A DNA stretch of 64,000 nucleotides from Pseudomonadota bacterium (GTDB taxonomy: Bacteria; Desulfobacterota; Binatia; UBA9968): the NCBI GenBank assembly GCA_021324155.1, contig JAJPJQ010000021.1, positions 62,001 to 126,000 of the forward strand, in the 5' to 3' direction. A model generated the notes under the pieces. The model was not told the DNA's origin, made no database searches, and worked only from the letters and a program-made list of their open reading frames with translations. Position numbers and translations under genes: made by a program. This document shows, piece after piece, positions 1 to 9,078 of the stretch. Numbering within the stretch: the stretch's first letter is position 1; the number at the start of each line of letters is the position of its first letter.

Positions 1-762
1 GAGGCCGCGAAAGAATTTGTCGGGAGATGACAAGTGAATCACGAAGGGCAGCCCTTCGCGGTCAGTGAAGGCGAAGACACCGGCTGTGCGAACGCGCGTC
101 GCGCGCCGCGGCACGCGCCCGGTCTCGAAAAAACGCACGGCGTTCTCGCTTGTGAACGAAACCGTCGCGCGCAGCAGCGACGTTTCCACGCGCTGTCCTT
201 CGCCGCTCTGAAGCCGGTGCACCAGCGCGCTGAGAATGCCGTAGCAGGCGTAAATGCCGGTGAGATGATCCGAGAAGGATATGCCCATCCCCTGCGGCTT
301 CTCCGGATCGGTGCACAGACTGAGGAGGCCGCTCATCGCCTGACCGACGGTATCGTAGCCGGGACGGTCGCGATACGGTCCTGTCTGGCCGAAGCCCGAG
401 ATCGAGCAATAGACGATCCTGGGATTAAGCGCCTTGACGGCGTCGTAGCCCATGCCGCGCTTTTCGAGAGTTCCGGGACGGAAATTCTCGATTAGCACGT
501 CGGCGCCGGATGCGAGCTTCAGGAAGATCTCGCGCGCGTCCTCCTTGCGTAGATCGAGAGTCAAGCTTCTTTTGTTGCGGTTGAGACTGCGGAAATTCGA
601 CGAGTAGAGGTTCTCGCCCCACCCGCGGAACGGATCACCCTGGCCAGGCTGCTCGATTTTTACGACGTCCGCGCCCATATCGGCGAGCAAAAGGCCGGCG
701 AACGGTCCCGTGACGTAGCTTGCGATTTCGATGATCCGGATGCCTTCCAGCGCGCCGCCCAT
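1..762 (-). CDS. Family III (CaiB/BaiF) acyl-CoA transferase, C-terminus cut off by window edge
   Basis: Members of this family move CoA between an acyl-CoA and a free carboxylate in the cytoplasm. The visible 254 codons start with MGGALEGIRIIE, typical of the family, and continue with GADVVKIE near residue 30, NRNKRSLTLDL near 61 and PGYDTVGQAMSG near 135. The likely catalytic Asp is D165 in SFSDHLTG. The full family length is about 400 residues, so roughly 150 are missing beyond base 1. An AAGG-type ribosome site sits 7 bases before the ATG. It lies 91 bases downstream of the large histidine kinase on the same strand. The acyl substrate cannot be told from sequence. Confidence 0.93.
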   Translation of the reverse strand, partial: MGGALEGIRIIEIASYVTGPFAGLLLADMGADVVKIEQPGQGDPFRGWGENLYSSNFRSLNRNKRSLTLDLRKEDAREIFLKLASGADVLIENFRPGTLEKRGMGYDAVKALNPRIVYCSISGFGQTGPYRDRPGYDTVGQAMSGLLSLCTDPEKPQGMGISFSDHLTGIYACYGILSALVHRLQSGEGQRVETSLLRATVSFTSENAVRFFETGRVPRRATRVRTAGVFAFTDREGLPFVIHLSSPDKFFRGL

Positions 763-853
763 GATAACGCCTTTCTTCTTTCGTGGAGAAAGAGTTCGAT
801 CGCTAAATTCACTTTCATTCCCGTAAGAGGAAAGAAAGTCAAGAGCAACAGCT

Positions 854-3800
854 TTAAGCCTGGGTAGTAGCGGCGCCGGGGACGGCGCCGGCGGCGTCCA
901 AAGAGTAGGGCAGCGTGAACGTAAACGTCGAGCCGGCGCCCGGCTTGCTCTCGACACGTATGTCGCCCTTCATGAGATCGAGATATTTCTTGATGATGCT
1001 CAGTCCGAGGCCGACACCGAAATAGCTGCCGGTATGCGCCTCTTCAAGCTGGTGGAATTCGTCGAAGATTTTATCGAGGTCATCCGCCTTGATGCCGATG
1101 CCGGTGTCTGAAACGGCAAACTCGACGCGCTGCTCGCGCGGGAGATCGCGGACGCGGATCTCGATCGACCCGCTGGGTGTGAATTTATAGGCGTTTCCGA
1201 TGAGATTCTGCAAGATTTCTTCGAGCTTCAAGGCGTCCGTCGTGAGTGGCCGCAGATTCGCCGGTACGCTCCAGGAGATGGTCACGCGTCCATTTTGCTT
1301 GAGCTGCTCGACGTAACTTTCCACCTGCTCGATGACCTCGGCGATTTCGAAGGTGGACACGTCAAGCGACATTTTCTTCGCCTCTATTTTCGTCAGCGTC
1401 AGCACGTCGCTTATGAGCTTCAGCAGGATGCGCGAATAGCGGAGTATTTTTTCGATCGCCTGTTTTTGCTTGAAAGACACATCGCCGAAGAAGCCGTCGC
1501 GGCATAGGTCGGCGTTGCCGATGATCACATTGAGCGGGGTTCTGAGTTCGTGCGACATCGCCGCGAGAAAGTCCGCCTTTGCCCGAGACGCGTCGTGCAT
1601 CTCGCGGTTCGCCTTCTCCAACTGGAGTGTTTTTTGCTTCGTCTCCGAATACAGCCGCGCGTTCTCGACGGCGACGCCGATCTGCGCCGCCATCGAGGCG
1701 ATCAGCTGGGTTTCGCCCGCCGTGAGCCGCCGCGGCTCACGCCCGTTGCAGAGAATCGTTCCAACGGTGGTGAACTTCGCCATGATCGGAAAGATCGCCA
1801 GAAACGCGTTGCCGGTTTCCCTAGTGTTCTTGCTGCTGCTCATCTGCTGATACCGTAGATCGGTGCGCAGGTCCTCGAAAATCATCGGCTCGCCGCTTTC
1901 GGCCACTTTTCCGATAATCCCTTCTCCACGACGAAACGACCGCACCCTTTCGCTGTTGTTTCCATCCATCGAGTATGACGCCTGCAGGGTGAGAGCGCCC
2001 GTCTGCGGATCGGCAAGATAGATACGCGTTGAATGGAAGCGGAAAATCTCGTTGAATTTCTCGATCACCTCTTGGAGCACGGCTCCGAGATCGAGCGACT
2101 GATTGACCGTTTTGGTGACGTCGTAAAGCGCGGAAATTTCCTTGGCTCCAGCTACCGTCTGTTCGAATAGCTTCGCGTTTTCGAGTGCCACGCAAATCTG
2201 GTTCGCCATCGAGAGCAGCATGACTCTGTCTCTTGCGCTCAGGTTTCGCGGCGTGCGGCTCAAGAAATTGATCGTACCGAGCGTCCGCGTCTTGCTGCGC
2301 AGCGGAAAGCTCATGAGCGTGCGGAAACCGGCCGCGCGCGCCCGCCCCCTCCGCGCTATCGAATTGTACAGCGGATCGTTCTGGATATCGTAGAAAAACG
2401 CCGGCTCGCCGCTCGCGGCGACTTTGCCGTCGATGCCCTCGCCGGCGCGGTAGGAGACGACCTGCGCGGCGAACTCCGGCGTAAGGCCTTCGTGAACCTT
2501 CAAGCGCAGTGCTTCGGTCTCCGCATCGAACAGGTAAACGCGGGCGGCGTCGAAACCGGTCAACTGGAGCACTTTGTGAATAACCTCGCGCAGCACGACG
2601 TCAGGATCGCGCGATTGGTTTACCGTAGCGGTGACGTCGTAAAGCGCCGCCAGTTCATTGGCACGGCTTACGCTTTCCTCGAAAAGGCTCGCTTTCTGAA
2701 CGGCCGCAGCGATCTGGTCTGACATGGAAGCCAACAGCCTGAACTCCTCGTCGGTGAGATGACGCGGTTGCTTGCACGTGCAAATGACGACGCCCACCGT
2801 CTCCCCCTTGGTCTTGATCGGCAATACGGCGAAAAACCGGATTCCGGCAGCACGCGTCTCCCCGCTGCGCGTGAGCGCGTCGTAACGCGGATCGCGCCCG
2901 ATATCCTCGAAGACGAGCGCCTCGCCGCTTTCCACGACGCGACCGACGGCTCCTTGGCCGCGGTAAAATCCTTTCGCGGTACGCCAAAACTTCGGGCAGT
3001 CGCCGGCGGAGGCGCGCATATGGAACTGCTCGCCGCTCTCCTCGAAAAGAAAGATCGCCGTAGCGTCGAAACTAAACAACGCAGAGATTCTTTGGATGAC
3101 ATGCTCGAGAACTGGTGGCAGCTCCAACGATTCGTTCACGGCGGTCGTTACCTCGTAAAGCGCCGCCAGATCTTTGGTCCGCTGCTCGACGCGCTGCTCG
3201 AGCATCCCATACGAATTCCCGAGGTCGGCCGCCATTTGGTTGAACTCGGCCGCAAGCTGCTCAATCTCATCGCCGCTGGCTATATTGACGCGGTGCTCGA
3301 GATCTCCCCGGCGCATGATTTCTACGCCGCGGTGGAGTTCGCGAATCGGCGCGGTGATCTTGTTGCTGACCCAGAGAATCAGCAAAGACCCCACGCCGAG
3401 ACCGGCGACGAGCAGCAGAAACGCATAGCGCTGCATCGCGACAAGATCGGCGAGAGCGCTGTCGACGGGCTCGGTCACAACCACCGCCCAGCGCAATCCT
3501 TGCACCGGCGCATAAGTCGAGAGCACGGGTCGGCCCATAATGCCGAGTCCTTCTTCGCCCGGCTTCAAATCGGCGACGTCCGGCAGCTGAAGGAATTCCC
3601 GCACTTTAAAATGCTCTCGCAGGTTGGTTCGTCTCAGGACAAGCGACGGATCGCGATGCGCGATCAGATTTCCCTGCTCGTCGACCAGGTATGTATCTCC
3701 GGCTTCGGAAAACTTCACGTCGCCGATAATCTGCCACAAGAACGTCAGGTTGACTTCCGCCGCCACGACACCGACGGCCCGGCCCGGGCCCTGCAGCACG

Positions 3801-4315
3801 GGCACGGCCATCTTCACGTAGGGCTCGGCTTTATCTGTCGTGTAGACGGGAGATACGTAAGTCGCGCCCTGCATCGGATAACGGAAAAGCGCTTCGGAAG
3901 CGCGATTGGTGAAATCGCTCGGGAAATAAACGCGGCGCTCGGAAACATTAACGATCTCGTTGCCCTGAGCATCGAGGATCGTCATGCCGGTAAATGCTTG
4001 GTCGTTTTTTAGCAGAAGCAGCGCGAGCGTGCGTTGCCCTTCGGCGCCGGGAACATAGAGATTCAACGAGACCGCGAGATCCATGAGCCGCTCAGTTTTG
4101 CGGTCCATAATGCCCGCGATTTGGTTCGCTACTTTAGACGCCACTTCGGCCTGAAGCCGAGTCGCCGCCCGCTTAATTTGACTCCGGGTGTACAGGCTGC
4201 CGGCAATCGTATTGGCAAGAAGCGCAATGCCGAGAAACAGAAGGCCGGTCCAGAGCAGCCGGCGCCGGATGCCGCGACGCCAGCGAAACGAAGCTGCGGC
4301 TGTTTTCCAAACCAT
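854..4315 (-). CDS. Membrane sensor histidine kinase: dCache-HAMP-GAF-GAF-GAF-HisKA-HATPase
   Basis: Two-component sensor of 1153 residues in the inner membrane. Order of parts: membrane segment about 18-40, extracytoplasmic Cache-like region about 45-295, second membrane segment about 297-319, HAMP about 318-372, then three similar GAF domains (about 395-545, 567-717, 740-890). Each GAF block is preceded by a repeated helix reading LYDVT/LYEVT. HisKA carries H922 in SHELRTPL. The ATPase domain has its N box near N1037, DTGIG at 1070 and GVGLG at 1100. There is no receiver domain and no response regulator next to it. The start lies 14 bases after the stop of a periplasmic binding protein gene, so the two are probably cotranscribed and the binding protein may supply the ligand signal. 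Confidence 0.93.
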   Translation of the reverse strand: MVWKTAAASFRWRRGIRRRLLWTGLLFLGIALLANTIAGSLYTRSQIKRAATRLQAEVASKVANQIAGIMDRKTERLMDLAVSLNLYVPGAEGQRTLALLLLKNDQAFTGMTILDAQGNEIVNVSERRVYFPSDFTNRASEALFRYPMQGATYVSPVYTTDKAEPYVKMAVPVLQGPGRAVGVVAAEVNLTFLWQIIGDVKFSEAGDTYLVDEQGNLIAHRDPSLVLRRTNLREHFKVREFLQLPDVADLKPGEEGLGIMGRPVLSTYAPVQGLRWAVVVTEPVDSALADLVAMQRYAFLLLVAGLGVGSLLILWVSNKITAPIRELHRGVEIMRRGDLEHRVNIASGDEIEQLAAEFNQMAADLGNSYGMLEQRVEQRTKDLAALYEVTTAVNESLELPPVLEHVIQRISALFSFDATAIFLFEESGEQFHMRASAGDCPKFWRTAKGFYRGQGAVGRVVESGEALVFEDIGRDPRYDALTRSGETRAAGIRFFAVLPIKTKGETVGVVICTCKQPRHLTDEEFRLLASMSDQIAAAVQKASLFEESVSRANELAALYDVTATVNQSRDPDVVLREVIHKVLQLTGFDAARVYLFDAETEALRLKVHEGLTPEFAAQVVSYRAGEGIDGKVAASGEPAFFYDIQNDPLYNSIARRGRARAAGFRTLMSFPLRSKTRTLGTINFLSRTPRNLSARDRVMLLSMANQICVALENAKLFEQTVAGAKEISALYDVTKTVNQSLDLGAVLQEVIEKFNEIFRFHSTRIYLADPQTGALTLQASYSMDGNNSERVRSFRRGEGIIGKVAESGEPMIFEDLRTDLRYQQMSSSKNTRETGNAFLAIFPIMAKFTTVGTILCNGREPRRLTAGETQLIASMAAQIGVAVENARLYSETKQKTLQLEKANREMHDASRAKADFLAAMSHELRTPLNVIIGNADLCRDGFFGDVSFKQKQAIEKILRYSRILLKLISDVLTLTKIEAKKMSLDVSTFEIAEVIEQVESYVEQLKQNGRVTISWSVPANLRPLTTDALKLEEILQNLIGNAYKFTPSGSIEIRVRDLPREQRVEFAVSDTGIGIKADDLDKIFDEFHQLEEAHTGSYFGVGLGLSIIKKYLDLMKGDIRVESKPGAGSTFTFTLPYSLDAAGAVPGAATTQA

Positions 4316-4329
4316 GTTGCCGCCCGACT

Positions 4330-5301
4330 TTACTCAATGAGTTCGTCCGCGCGCAAGAGAATTTCCTTTGGGGGCTTGACCCCGATGGCGCGGGCGGTCT
4401 TGAGATTGACGGCAAGCTGCAATTTATGCGGTAGCTCGATCGGCAACTCCGCGGGTTTCGCGCCGCGCAAAATCATGTCGACGAGCTTCGCTCCTTGGCG
4501 GCCCAAGGCGCGATAATCGGCACTGTAGGCGGCGAGCATTCCGCGCCGCGCGGTCTGAACGTTCGGACCTATGGCGGGAAGCTTTTCGTGAACCGCCTGA
4601 GACGCAATGAATTCTATCGAGCTCACCAGCGTAGCGTCGGGCGGAAGGAAGAGCGCTTCGCCGGCTTTGCGCGTGATGCGCTCGACCTGATTTTTTATCT
4701 TCTCGCGATTGGCGCCGAACAACTCGAGTTCGGTTAAGTCGAAGCTGAATTTCTTGGCGGTGTCGCGTGTCGCGACAACGTACTCGTCGTAATTCGTCGA
4801 CTTGCCGTTCGTCAAAAAGATAATCCGTTTGACCATCGGCGTGAACTCACGCAGCAGCGCGAGGCGCTTTTCGGTCAGTTCCAATACAGAGCTGGAGATG
4901 CCTGTGAGATTGTTGCCGGAGCTGGAGTAGCTTTTGACGAGCTTAAGCGGATTGCCGGCACTCAAAAAAACGACCGGGAGATCCGTGCCGGCGGTGAGCT
5001 TGGCAACGGGCAAAGTCGCGGTTGTCGAAGAGGTTACGATGAGATCCGGTTTTTGCTGTACGATTTTTATCGCAAGGCTTTTGAGCCCGTCCATGTCCCC
5101 CTTGGCATTATAAAAGCTATAGCGGACATTTTTGCCCTCCACGTAGCCGAGCTCCGTCATTTTGCTGCGAAAGCCTTCAAAACCCGGCACAAACTGATCC
5201 TCACCGACCAGCGCGCAGATATGAAAAATCTTTTGCGCCCGACAGGGAGCCGCCGCCAACACAAGCGCGGCGATGAGGGATATGATGAGTGCGCTTTTCA
5301 T
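4330..5301 (-). CDS. ABC-type substrate-binding protein (PF04392 family), probable sensory partner
   Basis: Periplasmic binding protein of 323 residues. A signal peptide ends near residue 22 (CRA-QKIF), and the mature part has the two-lobed fold of the PF04392/TrpX-like family, recognisable from GYVEGKNVRY, KPDLIVTSSTTATLPV and GVKPPKEILLRADELIE near the C-terminus. No permease or ATPase of that system lies nearby. Instead the gene sits 14 bases upstream of a Cache/HAMP/GAF histidine kinase and 88 bases downstream of a small helix-turn-helix gene. I infer a sensory rather than transport role; the ligand is unknown. Confidence 0.87.
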   Translation of the reverse strand: MKSALIISLIAALVLAAAPCRAQKIFHICALVGEDQFVPGFEGFRSKMTELGYVEGKNVRYSFYNAKGDMDGLKSLAIKIVQQKPDLIVTSSTTATLPVAKLTAGTDLPVVFLSAGNPLKLVKSYSSSGNNLTGISSSVLELTEKRLALLREFTPMVKRIIFLTNGKSTNYDEYVVATRDTAKKFSFDLTELELFGANREKIKNQVERITRKAGEALFLPPDATLVSSIEFIASQAVHEKLPAIGPNVQTARRGMLAAYSADYRALGRQGAKLVDMILRGAKPAELPIELPHKLQLAVNLKTARAIGVKPPKEILLRADELIE

Positions 5302-5389
5302 CGCCCCGTTTTCGACATCCGACAGCGTCTACAGCCGTTTGGATCGAAGCGCCGCACCGGCGCGGCGCCGCGGGGTCGATATGGGAGTA

Positions 5390-5602
5390 TTATTTGAATT
5401 CGGCGCCGGCCTGCGCCATCTCGGACTGAAGCGAGGCGAGGCGGCCGCTTGAGATCATCTTCAAGATCTCTTCCTTGCTGAAGCGCCAGCCACCGCCAAA
5501 CTTACGGCCCGGAATCAGGCCCTTGCGAGCGAGTTTGTAGACCGTTCGCAAATGGACCTGAAGCAGGTCTGCGACCTGTGAAGCTGTCAATATTTGTTCC
5601 AC
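5390..5602 (-). CDS. Small excisionase-like helix-turn-helix protein (HTH_17)
   Basis: A 70-residue protein made almost entirely of one winged helix-turn-helix of the MerR/excisionase type. LTASQVADLLQVHLRTVYKL (about residues 5-24) is the recognition region and PGRKFGGGWRFSKEEI the wing. The start is GTG, supported by a strong GGAGG 8 bases upstream. It is the first gene of a minus-strand run with the binding protein and histidine kinase, and a sigma54-like promoter lies 48 bases upstream. No phage or integrase gene is near, so a local transcription regulator is more likely than an excisionase. Confidence 0.82.
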   Translation of the reverse strand: MEQILTASQVADLLQVHLRTVYKLARKGLIPGRKFGGGWRFSKEEILKMISSGRLASLQSEMAQAGAEFK

Positions 5603-5904
5603 TTTACCCGCCTCCTAAAGTTCTTACATTTTCCCGTTTACGCCAAGGGAGCAGGATTTATGCCAACATCGAAGACGTTTGCGCGGCGAGCAAGTCACGG
5701 AAATTTCACATGATTTAATTTTCAGCGGTCGTCGTAGAGGAGACAACTTTCTGCCATTTCTGCGCCGCTAGACAAAATTTGTCACGGCTGAAGTTCTGCG
5801 GCCAAAGATTCGGCGGCTCCTTGGCGACAGAAGTGGCTTCCCGGTGTCCCTCACGAATCGTCGGATAGTCTTCCGGTTCTGGGACTAACCTTTTGAACGC
5901 GGGG
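5603..5904. other. 302-base gap holding the promoter zone of the sensory operon
   Basis: This gap separates the helix-turn-helix gene from the methyltransferase on the minus strand. It holds the GGAGG of the downstream gene and a sigma54-like promoter. A minus-strand open frame covers 5715-5905 and continues antiphase into the methyltransferase, but it has no start codon or ribosome site of its own, so I do not call a gene. No tRNA or repeat is visible. Confidence 0.5.
5650..5666 (-). promoter_or_regulatory. Candidate sigma54 (-24/-12) promoter of the HTH-binding protein-kinase operon
   Basis: Read on the minus strand the site is TTGGCATAAATCCTGCT. It has GG and GC separated by exactly 10 bases, and TGGCA and CTGC at the consensus sigma54 spacing, with one mismatch in the -12 element (CTGC for TTGC). 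Transcription would begin about 36 bases before the GTG start. No enhancer-binding activator gene is visible in the window, so this rests on the motif alone. Confidence 0.35.
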
Positions 5905-6501
5905 TTACTTTTTCGCTTCGACTCTCCAGAGGTAAAGCGTGTGTTCCCAACCTGAGGAGTCTTTGATGTGCTCTTCACGCACCGGCTTCCAATCGCCCAT
6001 ATCGAAGTCGTGCGAAACAACGCGCGAGCCAGGCTTCATCTGGTTCCAGATATTCGGCCTGATCATCATATTGACTTCCGGAAGCAGGTACATCGTCAGC
6101 ACCGAGGCGGGCGATAGATCGACCGTGCGAATATCCTGCTGGCGGATCTCAACGAGCTTATCCACGCCGGCCTTTTTGATGTTTTCGTGCGATTCTTTGA
6201 TGCGCTGCGGATCGATCTCGAAACCGATCGCCCTGACGCCGTATTTTTTCGCCGCCGTCACGACGATGCGGCCGTCGCCCGAGCCAAGGTCGTAGACCAC
6301 ATCGCCTTTTTTGACCTGGGCCATGTCGAGCATTTTCTCGACGACCTCCTGTGGTGTAGGAACATAAGGGACGATTTTCTTCGATTCTTCGTCCTGGGCC
6401 TGGGCATCGGGCACGATAACGTGGCGCGTCGGCGACAATAACGCGCTTGTCGCCAGGAATGCGCACAATGACATCCAAAGAAGGAGTCCGCGCGTTCTCA
6501 T
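5905..6501 (-). CDS. Exported class I SAM-dependent methyltransferase
   Basis: A 198-residue protein with a Rossmann methyltransferase domain: SAM motif I DLGSGDGRIVV starts at D71, an acidic loop EIDPQRI follows, and PYVPTPQEVVEKML precedes it as in FAM173/DOT1-like bacterial methyltransferases. I chose the internal ATG at 6501 because GGAGG lies 7 bases upstream and the first 35 residues (MRTRGLLLWMSL to DAQAQ) form a clear signal peptide. A longer open frame starts at 6606 but its extra residues look random. An exported SAM enzyme is odd, since SAM is cytoplasmic. It starts 64 bases after the acyl-CoA synthetase stop and may be in the same operon. Confidence 0.85.
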   Translation of the reverse strand: MRTRGLLLWMSLCAFLATSALLSPTRHVIVPDAQAQDEESKKIVPYVPTPQEVVEKMLDMAQVKKGDVVYDLGSGDGRIVVTAAKKYGVRAIGFEIDPQRIKESHENIKKAGVDKLVEIRQQDIRTVDLSPASVLTMYLLPEVNMMIRPNIWNQMKPGSRVVSHDFDMGDWKPVREEHIKDSSGWEHTLYLWRVEAKK

Positions 6502-6565
6502 CACACAACCTCCTATTTTTGCAGCCGTTGGAAAGCTAGCCCATACCCCTGAGGGTGTCAAGAAG

Positions 6566-8377
6566 CTATTCGGTATCAGCCCTGGGGCGGCGCGCCATTT
6601 CTTCAATGATATTTTTGTAGCGTTCTTTGATGATCTGGCGCCGGAGTTTTAACGTCGGCGTAACCTCGGCGTTCGCCATCGAGAATCCGTCCGGCAAAAT
6701 GCGAAAATTCCTTACCGCCTCGTATGCGGCGACGCGCTTATTGACGGCGCGAATGCGCTCTTTGATCAATGCCGTGACGCGAGGATCTTCGGCGGCTTGC
6801 TCGGCTTCGCCGAGCTGAATACCTTGTTTTTCCGCCCATTCTGACAGACGTGCGCGGTCAAGCGTGACGAGCGCCATCAGGTGCCGCTCGCCGTCTCCCA
6901 GCACCATCGCTTCCTCGATGAGCGGGTCGGCCTTGATCAGGCCTTCGATCATCTGCGGAGCGACCTTTTTGCCGCCCGACGTGACGATCAGATCTTTCTT
7001 GCGGTCTGTAATGGTCAGGAAGCCGTCGGGGTCGATTGCGCCGATGTCGCCACTGTGGAGCCAGCCGTCGGCATCGACGGTCTCGCGCGTGGCCTCTGCG
7101 TCGCGAAAGTACCCTTTCATAATGTTTGCGCCGCGCATCAGAATCTCGCCGTCGGCTGCCGTGCGGCACTCGACGCCCGGAAGCGGAGGGCCGACCGTGC
7201 CGAATTTGTAGTGCCACGGGCGATTCACGTGCGAGACGGTCGACGATTCCGTTAGACCGTATCCTTGCAAAACCAGAATGCCGACAGAATGAAAAAACCG
7301 TGCGACCTCCTCGGCGAGCGGAGCGCCGCCAGAGACTGCGAAACGAAGCCGGCCGCCGAACGCTTCGTGGATGCGCGCGAACACCAGCCGCGTCGCGAGG
7401 CGATGTGCGAGGCAGAGCGACGCCGGCAGCGGCTTTCCCGCGCTTTGATAACGGCTCCAGCGCTGGCCGACCGCCACGGCCCAGCGGAAAATCGCGCGGC
7501 GCAGAGTGCCGGCAGACTCGGCCCTGGAGCGAATGCGTTCGTAGGCGTTCTCGTAAATCCGCGGCACCGAAATAAGAATCGTCGGTTTGAGCTCAGGTAA
7601 ATCTTTGGCGATCGTCTCGAGCGAGCGCGCGACGCCGCAGGTAAGCCCCTGCGCGACGACAAAAAAATGCTCGACCCGCCCGAGCGAATGCGCCAGCGGC
7701 AAGAACAGCATGTCGGAATCGTTCTCGTCGCAGCCGATGGCCGCCGCTGCGGCTTCGACCATGAAAAGATAATGCCGGTGGGTCGTCAGCACGCCCTTGG
7801 GCTCGCCGGTCGTTCCCGAAGTGTAGATGATCGTGAGATCGTCGTCGGGATCGAGCGCCGCGGCGGTTTTCTCGAAATCCTTCGAGCCCGAGCTTTGCTC
7901 CAGTCCGGCTCGCTCGAGACCCGCCAGGTTGATAATCGGCGGCGCATGCGACGATGCGTCCGCGTCAGCCTCACCGTCGAGCGTCACGACGAGCCTGACG
8001 CACGAAAACGACTCGCCGAGTCGCTTTATCTTATCGGCCGAGTCGACGAAGAGAACGGTGGACCCGGAATGCGCTAGGATGTTTCCCGCCTGCGCCGGCG
8101 TGCTCGACGCGTAGACCGGAACCGTCAATGCGCCGAGACAGATGTTCGCCCAATCCACGAGACACCACTCGACGCGATTCGGAAAAAAGAGCGCGACACG
8201 ATCGCCCTTGCCGACGCCGCGTGCCGCGAGACCGAGCGCGAGCGCCCGCACACGCGCGCGCGCCTCGCGCCAGCTCATCGTTTGCCATTGTCCGCGTGAA
8301 TAATATCGGTAGAGCGGCCGATCGCCGTAACGCTCGGCCTGCGCGAGGAACATTTCGGCGATGCTTTTGTGCTTCAC
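6566..8377 (-). CDS. Long-chain acyl-CoA synthetase (AMP-forming, FadD15-like)
   Basis: Activates a fatty or related carboxylic acid to acyl-CoA through an acyl-adenylate. The 603-residue length fits the long-chain group. The phosphate-binding loop IIYTSGTTGEPKG lies at residues 183-195, and later come GYGLTESS (A5), HSGDIGAIDPDGF (A7) and DRKKDLIVTSGGKKV (A8). The C-terminal domain carries PTLKLRRQII, with the conserved catalytic Lys region typical of bacterial homologues. It is divergent from coaE, 80 bases apart, and upstream of the exported methyltransferase. Chain-length preference cannot be read from sequence. Confidence 0.92.
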   Translation of the reverse strand: MKHKSIAEMFLAQAERYGDRPLYRYYSRGQWQTMSWREARARVRALALGLAARGVGKGDRVALFFPNRVEWCLVDWANICLGALTVPVYASSTPAQAGNILAHSGSTVLFVDSADKIKRLGESFSCVRLVVTLDGEADADASSHAPPIINLAGLERAGLEQSSGSKDFEKTAAALDPDDDLTIIYTSGTTGEPKGVLTTHRHYLFMVEAAAAAIGCDENDSDMLFLPLAHSLGRVEHFFVVAQGLTCGVARSLETIAKDLPELKPTILISVPRIYENAYERIRSRAESAGTLRRAIFRWAVAVGQRWSRYQSAGKPLPASLCLAHRLATRLVFARIHEAFGGRLRFAVSGGAPLAEEVARFFHSVGILVLQGYGLTESSTVSHVNRPWHYKFGTVGPPLPGVECRTAADGEILMRGANIMKGYFRDAEATRETVDADGWLHSGDIGAIDPDGFLTITDRKKDLIVTSGGKKVAPQMIEGLIKADPLIEEAMVLGDGERHLMALVTLDRARLSEWAEKQGIQLGEAEQAAEDPRVTALIKERIRAVNKRVAAYEAVRNFRILPDGFSMANAEVTPTLKLRRQIIKERYKNIIEEMARRPRADTE

Positions 8378-8457
8378 GGCAACAAATTAACGCAGCGATT
8401 GCACAGAAGCCAACATCTTTCTTGCAAGCGCGCCGTCTTTCTGCCATTAGTAAAACC

Positions 8458-9072
8458 GTGAAGCTCGTCGGTTTGACCGGGGGAATCGCAACCGGGAAGA
8501 GCACCGTCACCGCGATGCTCCGCGAGTTCGGTGCCAAGATCATCAACGCCGACGATCTGGCGCGCGTCATCGTCCAGCCCGGCAAAGAGGCATGGAAGGA
8601 GATCGTCAGCGCCTTCGGCAACGACATCATCCGCCCCGATAAAACCATCGACCGCGAGAGGCTGCGGAAGATTATTTTCGAAGACCCCAAGGCCCGCGCC
8701 AAGCTGAACGATATTACCCATCCGCGCATCCGCGCGCTCGCGCTCATACGCGCGCAGGAGCTCGCGGCCAAGGGGTCGGAAGTCGTGATCTACGAAGCGC
8801 CGCTCCTCTTCGAGAACGAGGCGCACACCTGGTTGAGCCCGATCATCGTCGTCTCGTGCGACGACGAGACGCAGCGGCGACGACTGAAGGCTCGCGACAA
8901 GCTCAGCGATCCGGAGATCGACCAGCATATTCAGGCCCAGATGCCGCTCACGGAGAAAAAAGGGTTGGCCGATTACGTAATCGAGAACGACGGCGACCTC
9001 GACGATCTCAAGCGTCAAGTCCGCGACGTATGGACGAAGCTCACCGGCGCTAAACAGTCAGCGATTCGGTAA
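8458..9072 (+). CDS. coaE: Dephospho-CoA kinase
   Basis: Last step of CoA synthesis: phosphorylates the 3'-hydroxyl of the ribose of dephospho-CoA. With the GTG start at 8458 the protein is 204 residues, the normal CoaE length, and begins VKLVGLTGGIATGKST with the P-loop at residues 8-16. NADDLARVIVQPG and THPRIRAL are further family signatures. The open frame reaches back to 8128, but those codons are antisense to the acyl-CoA synthetase and show no CoaE homology. There is no clear Shine-Dalgarno before the GTG, so the exact start is a little uncertain. It converges on efp with a 6-base gap. Confidence 0.93.
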   Translation: MKLVGLTGGIATGKSTVTAMLREFGAKIINADDLARVIVQPGKEAWKEIVSAFGNDIIRPDKTIDRERLRKIIFEDPKARAKLNDITHPRIRALALIRAQELAAKGSEVVIYEAPLLFENEAHTWLSPIIVVSCDDETQRRRLKARDKLSDPEIDQHIQAQMPLTEKKGLADYVIENDGDLDDLKRQVRDVWTKLTGAKQSAIR

Positions 9073-9078
9073 ACGGTT

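Noticed and set aside
2759-4012. Long plus-strand open frame opposite the triple-GAF kinase
   Set aside because: It lacks any recognisable domain and is the mirror of a clear kinase gene; such antisense frames are common in GC-rich DNA.
5715-6020. Minus-strand frame running through the gap after the methyltransferase
   Set aside because: Only its last 60 codons are outside the methyltransferase and there is no start or ribosome site; kept as a gap note.
8128-8457. N-terminal extension of coaE
   Set aside because: The added 110 residues are antisense to the acyl-CoA synthetase; CoaE proteins start at the P-loop.
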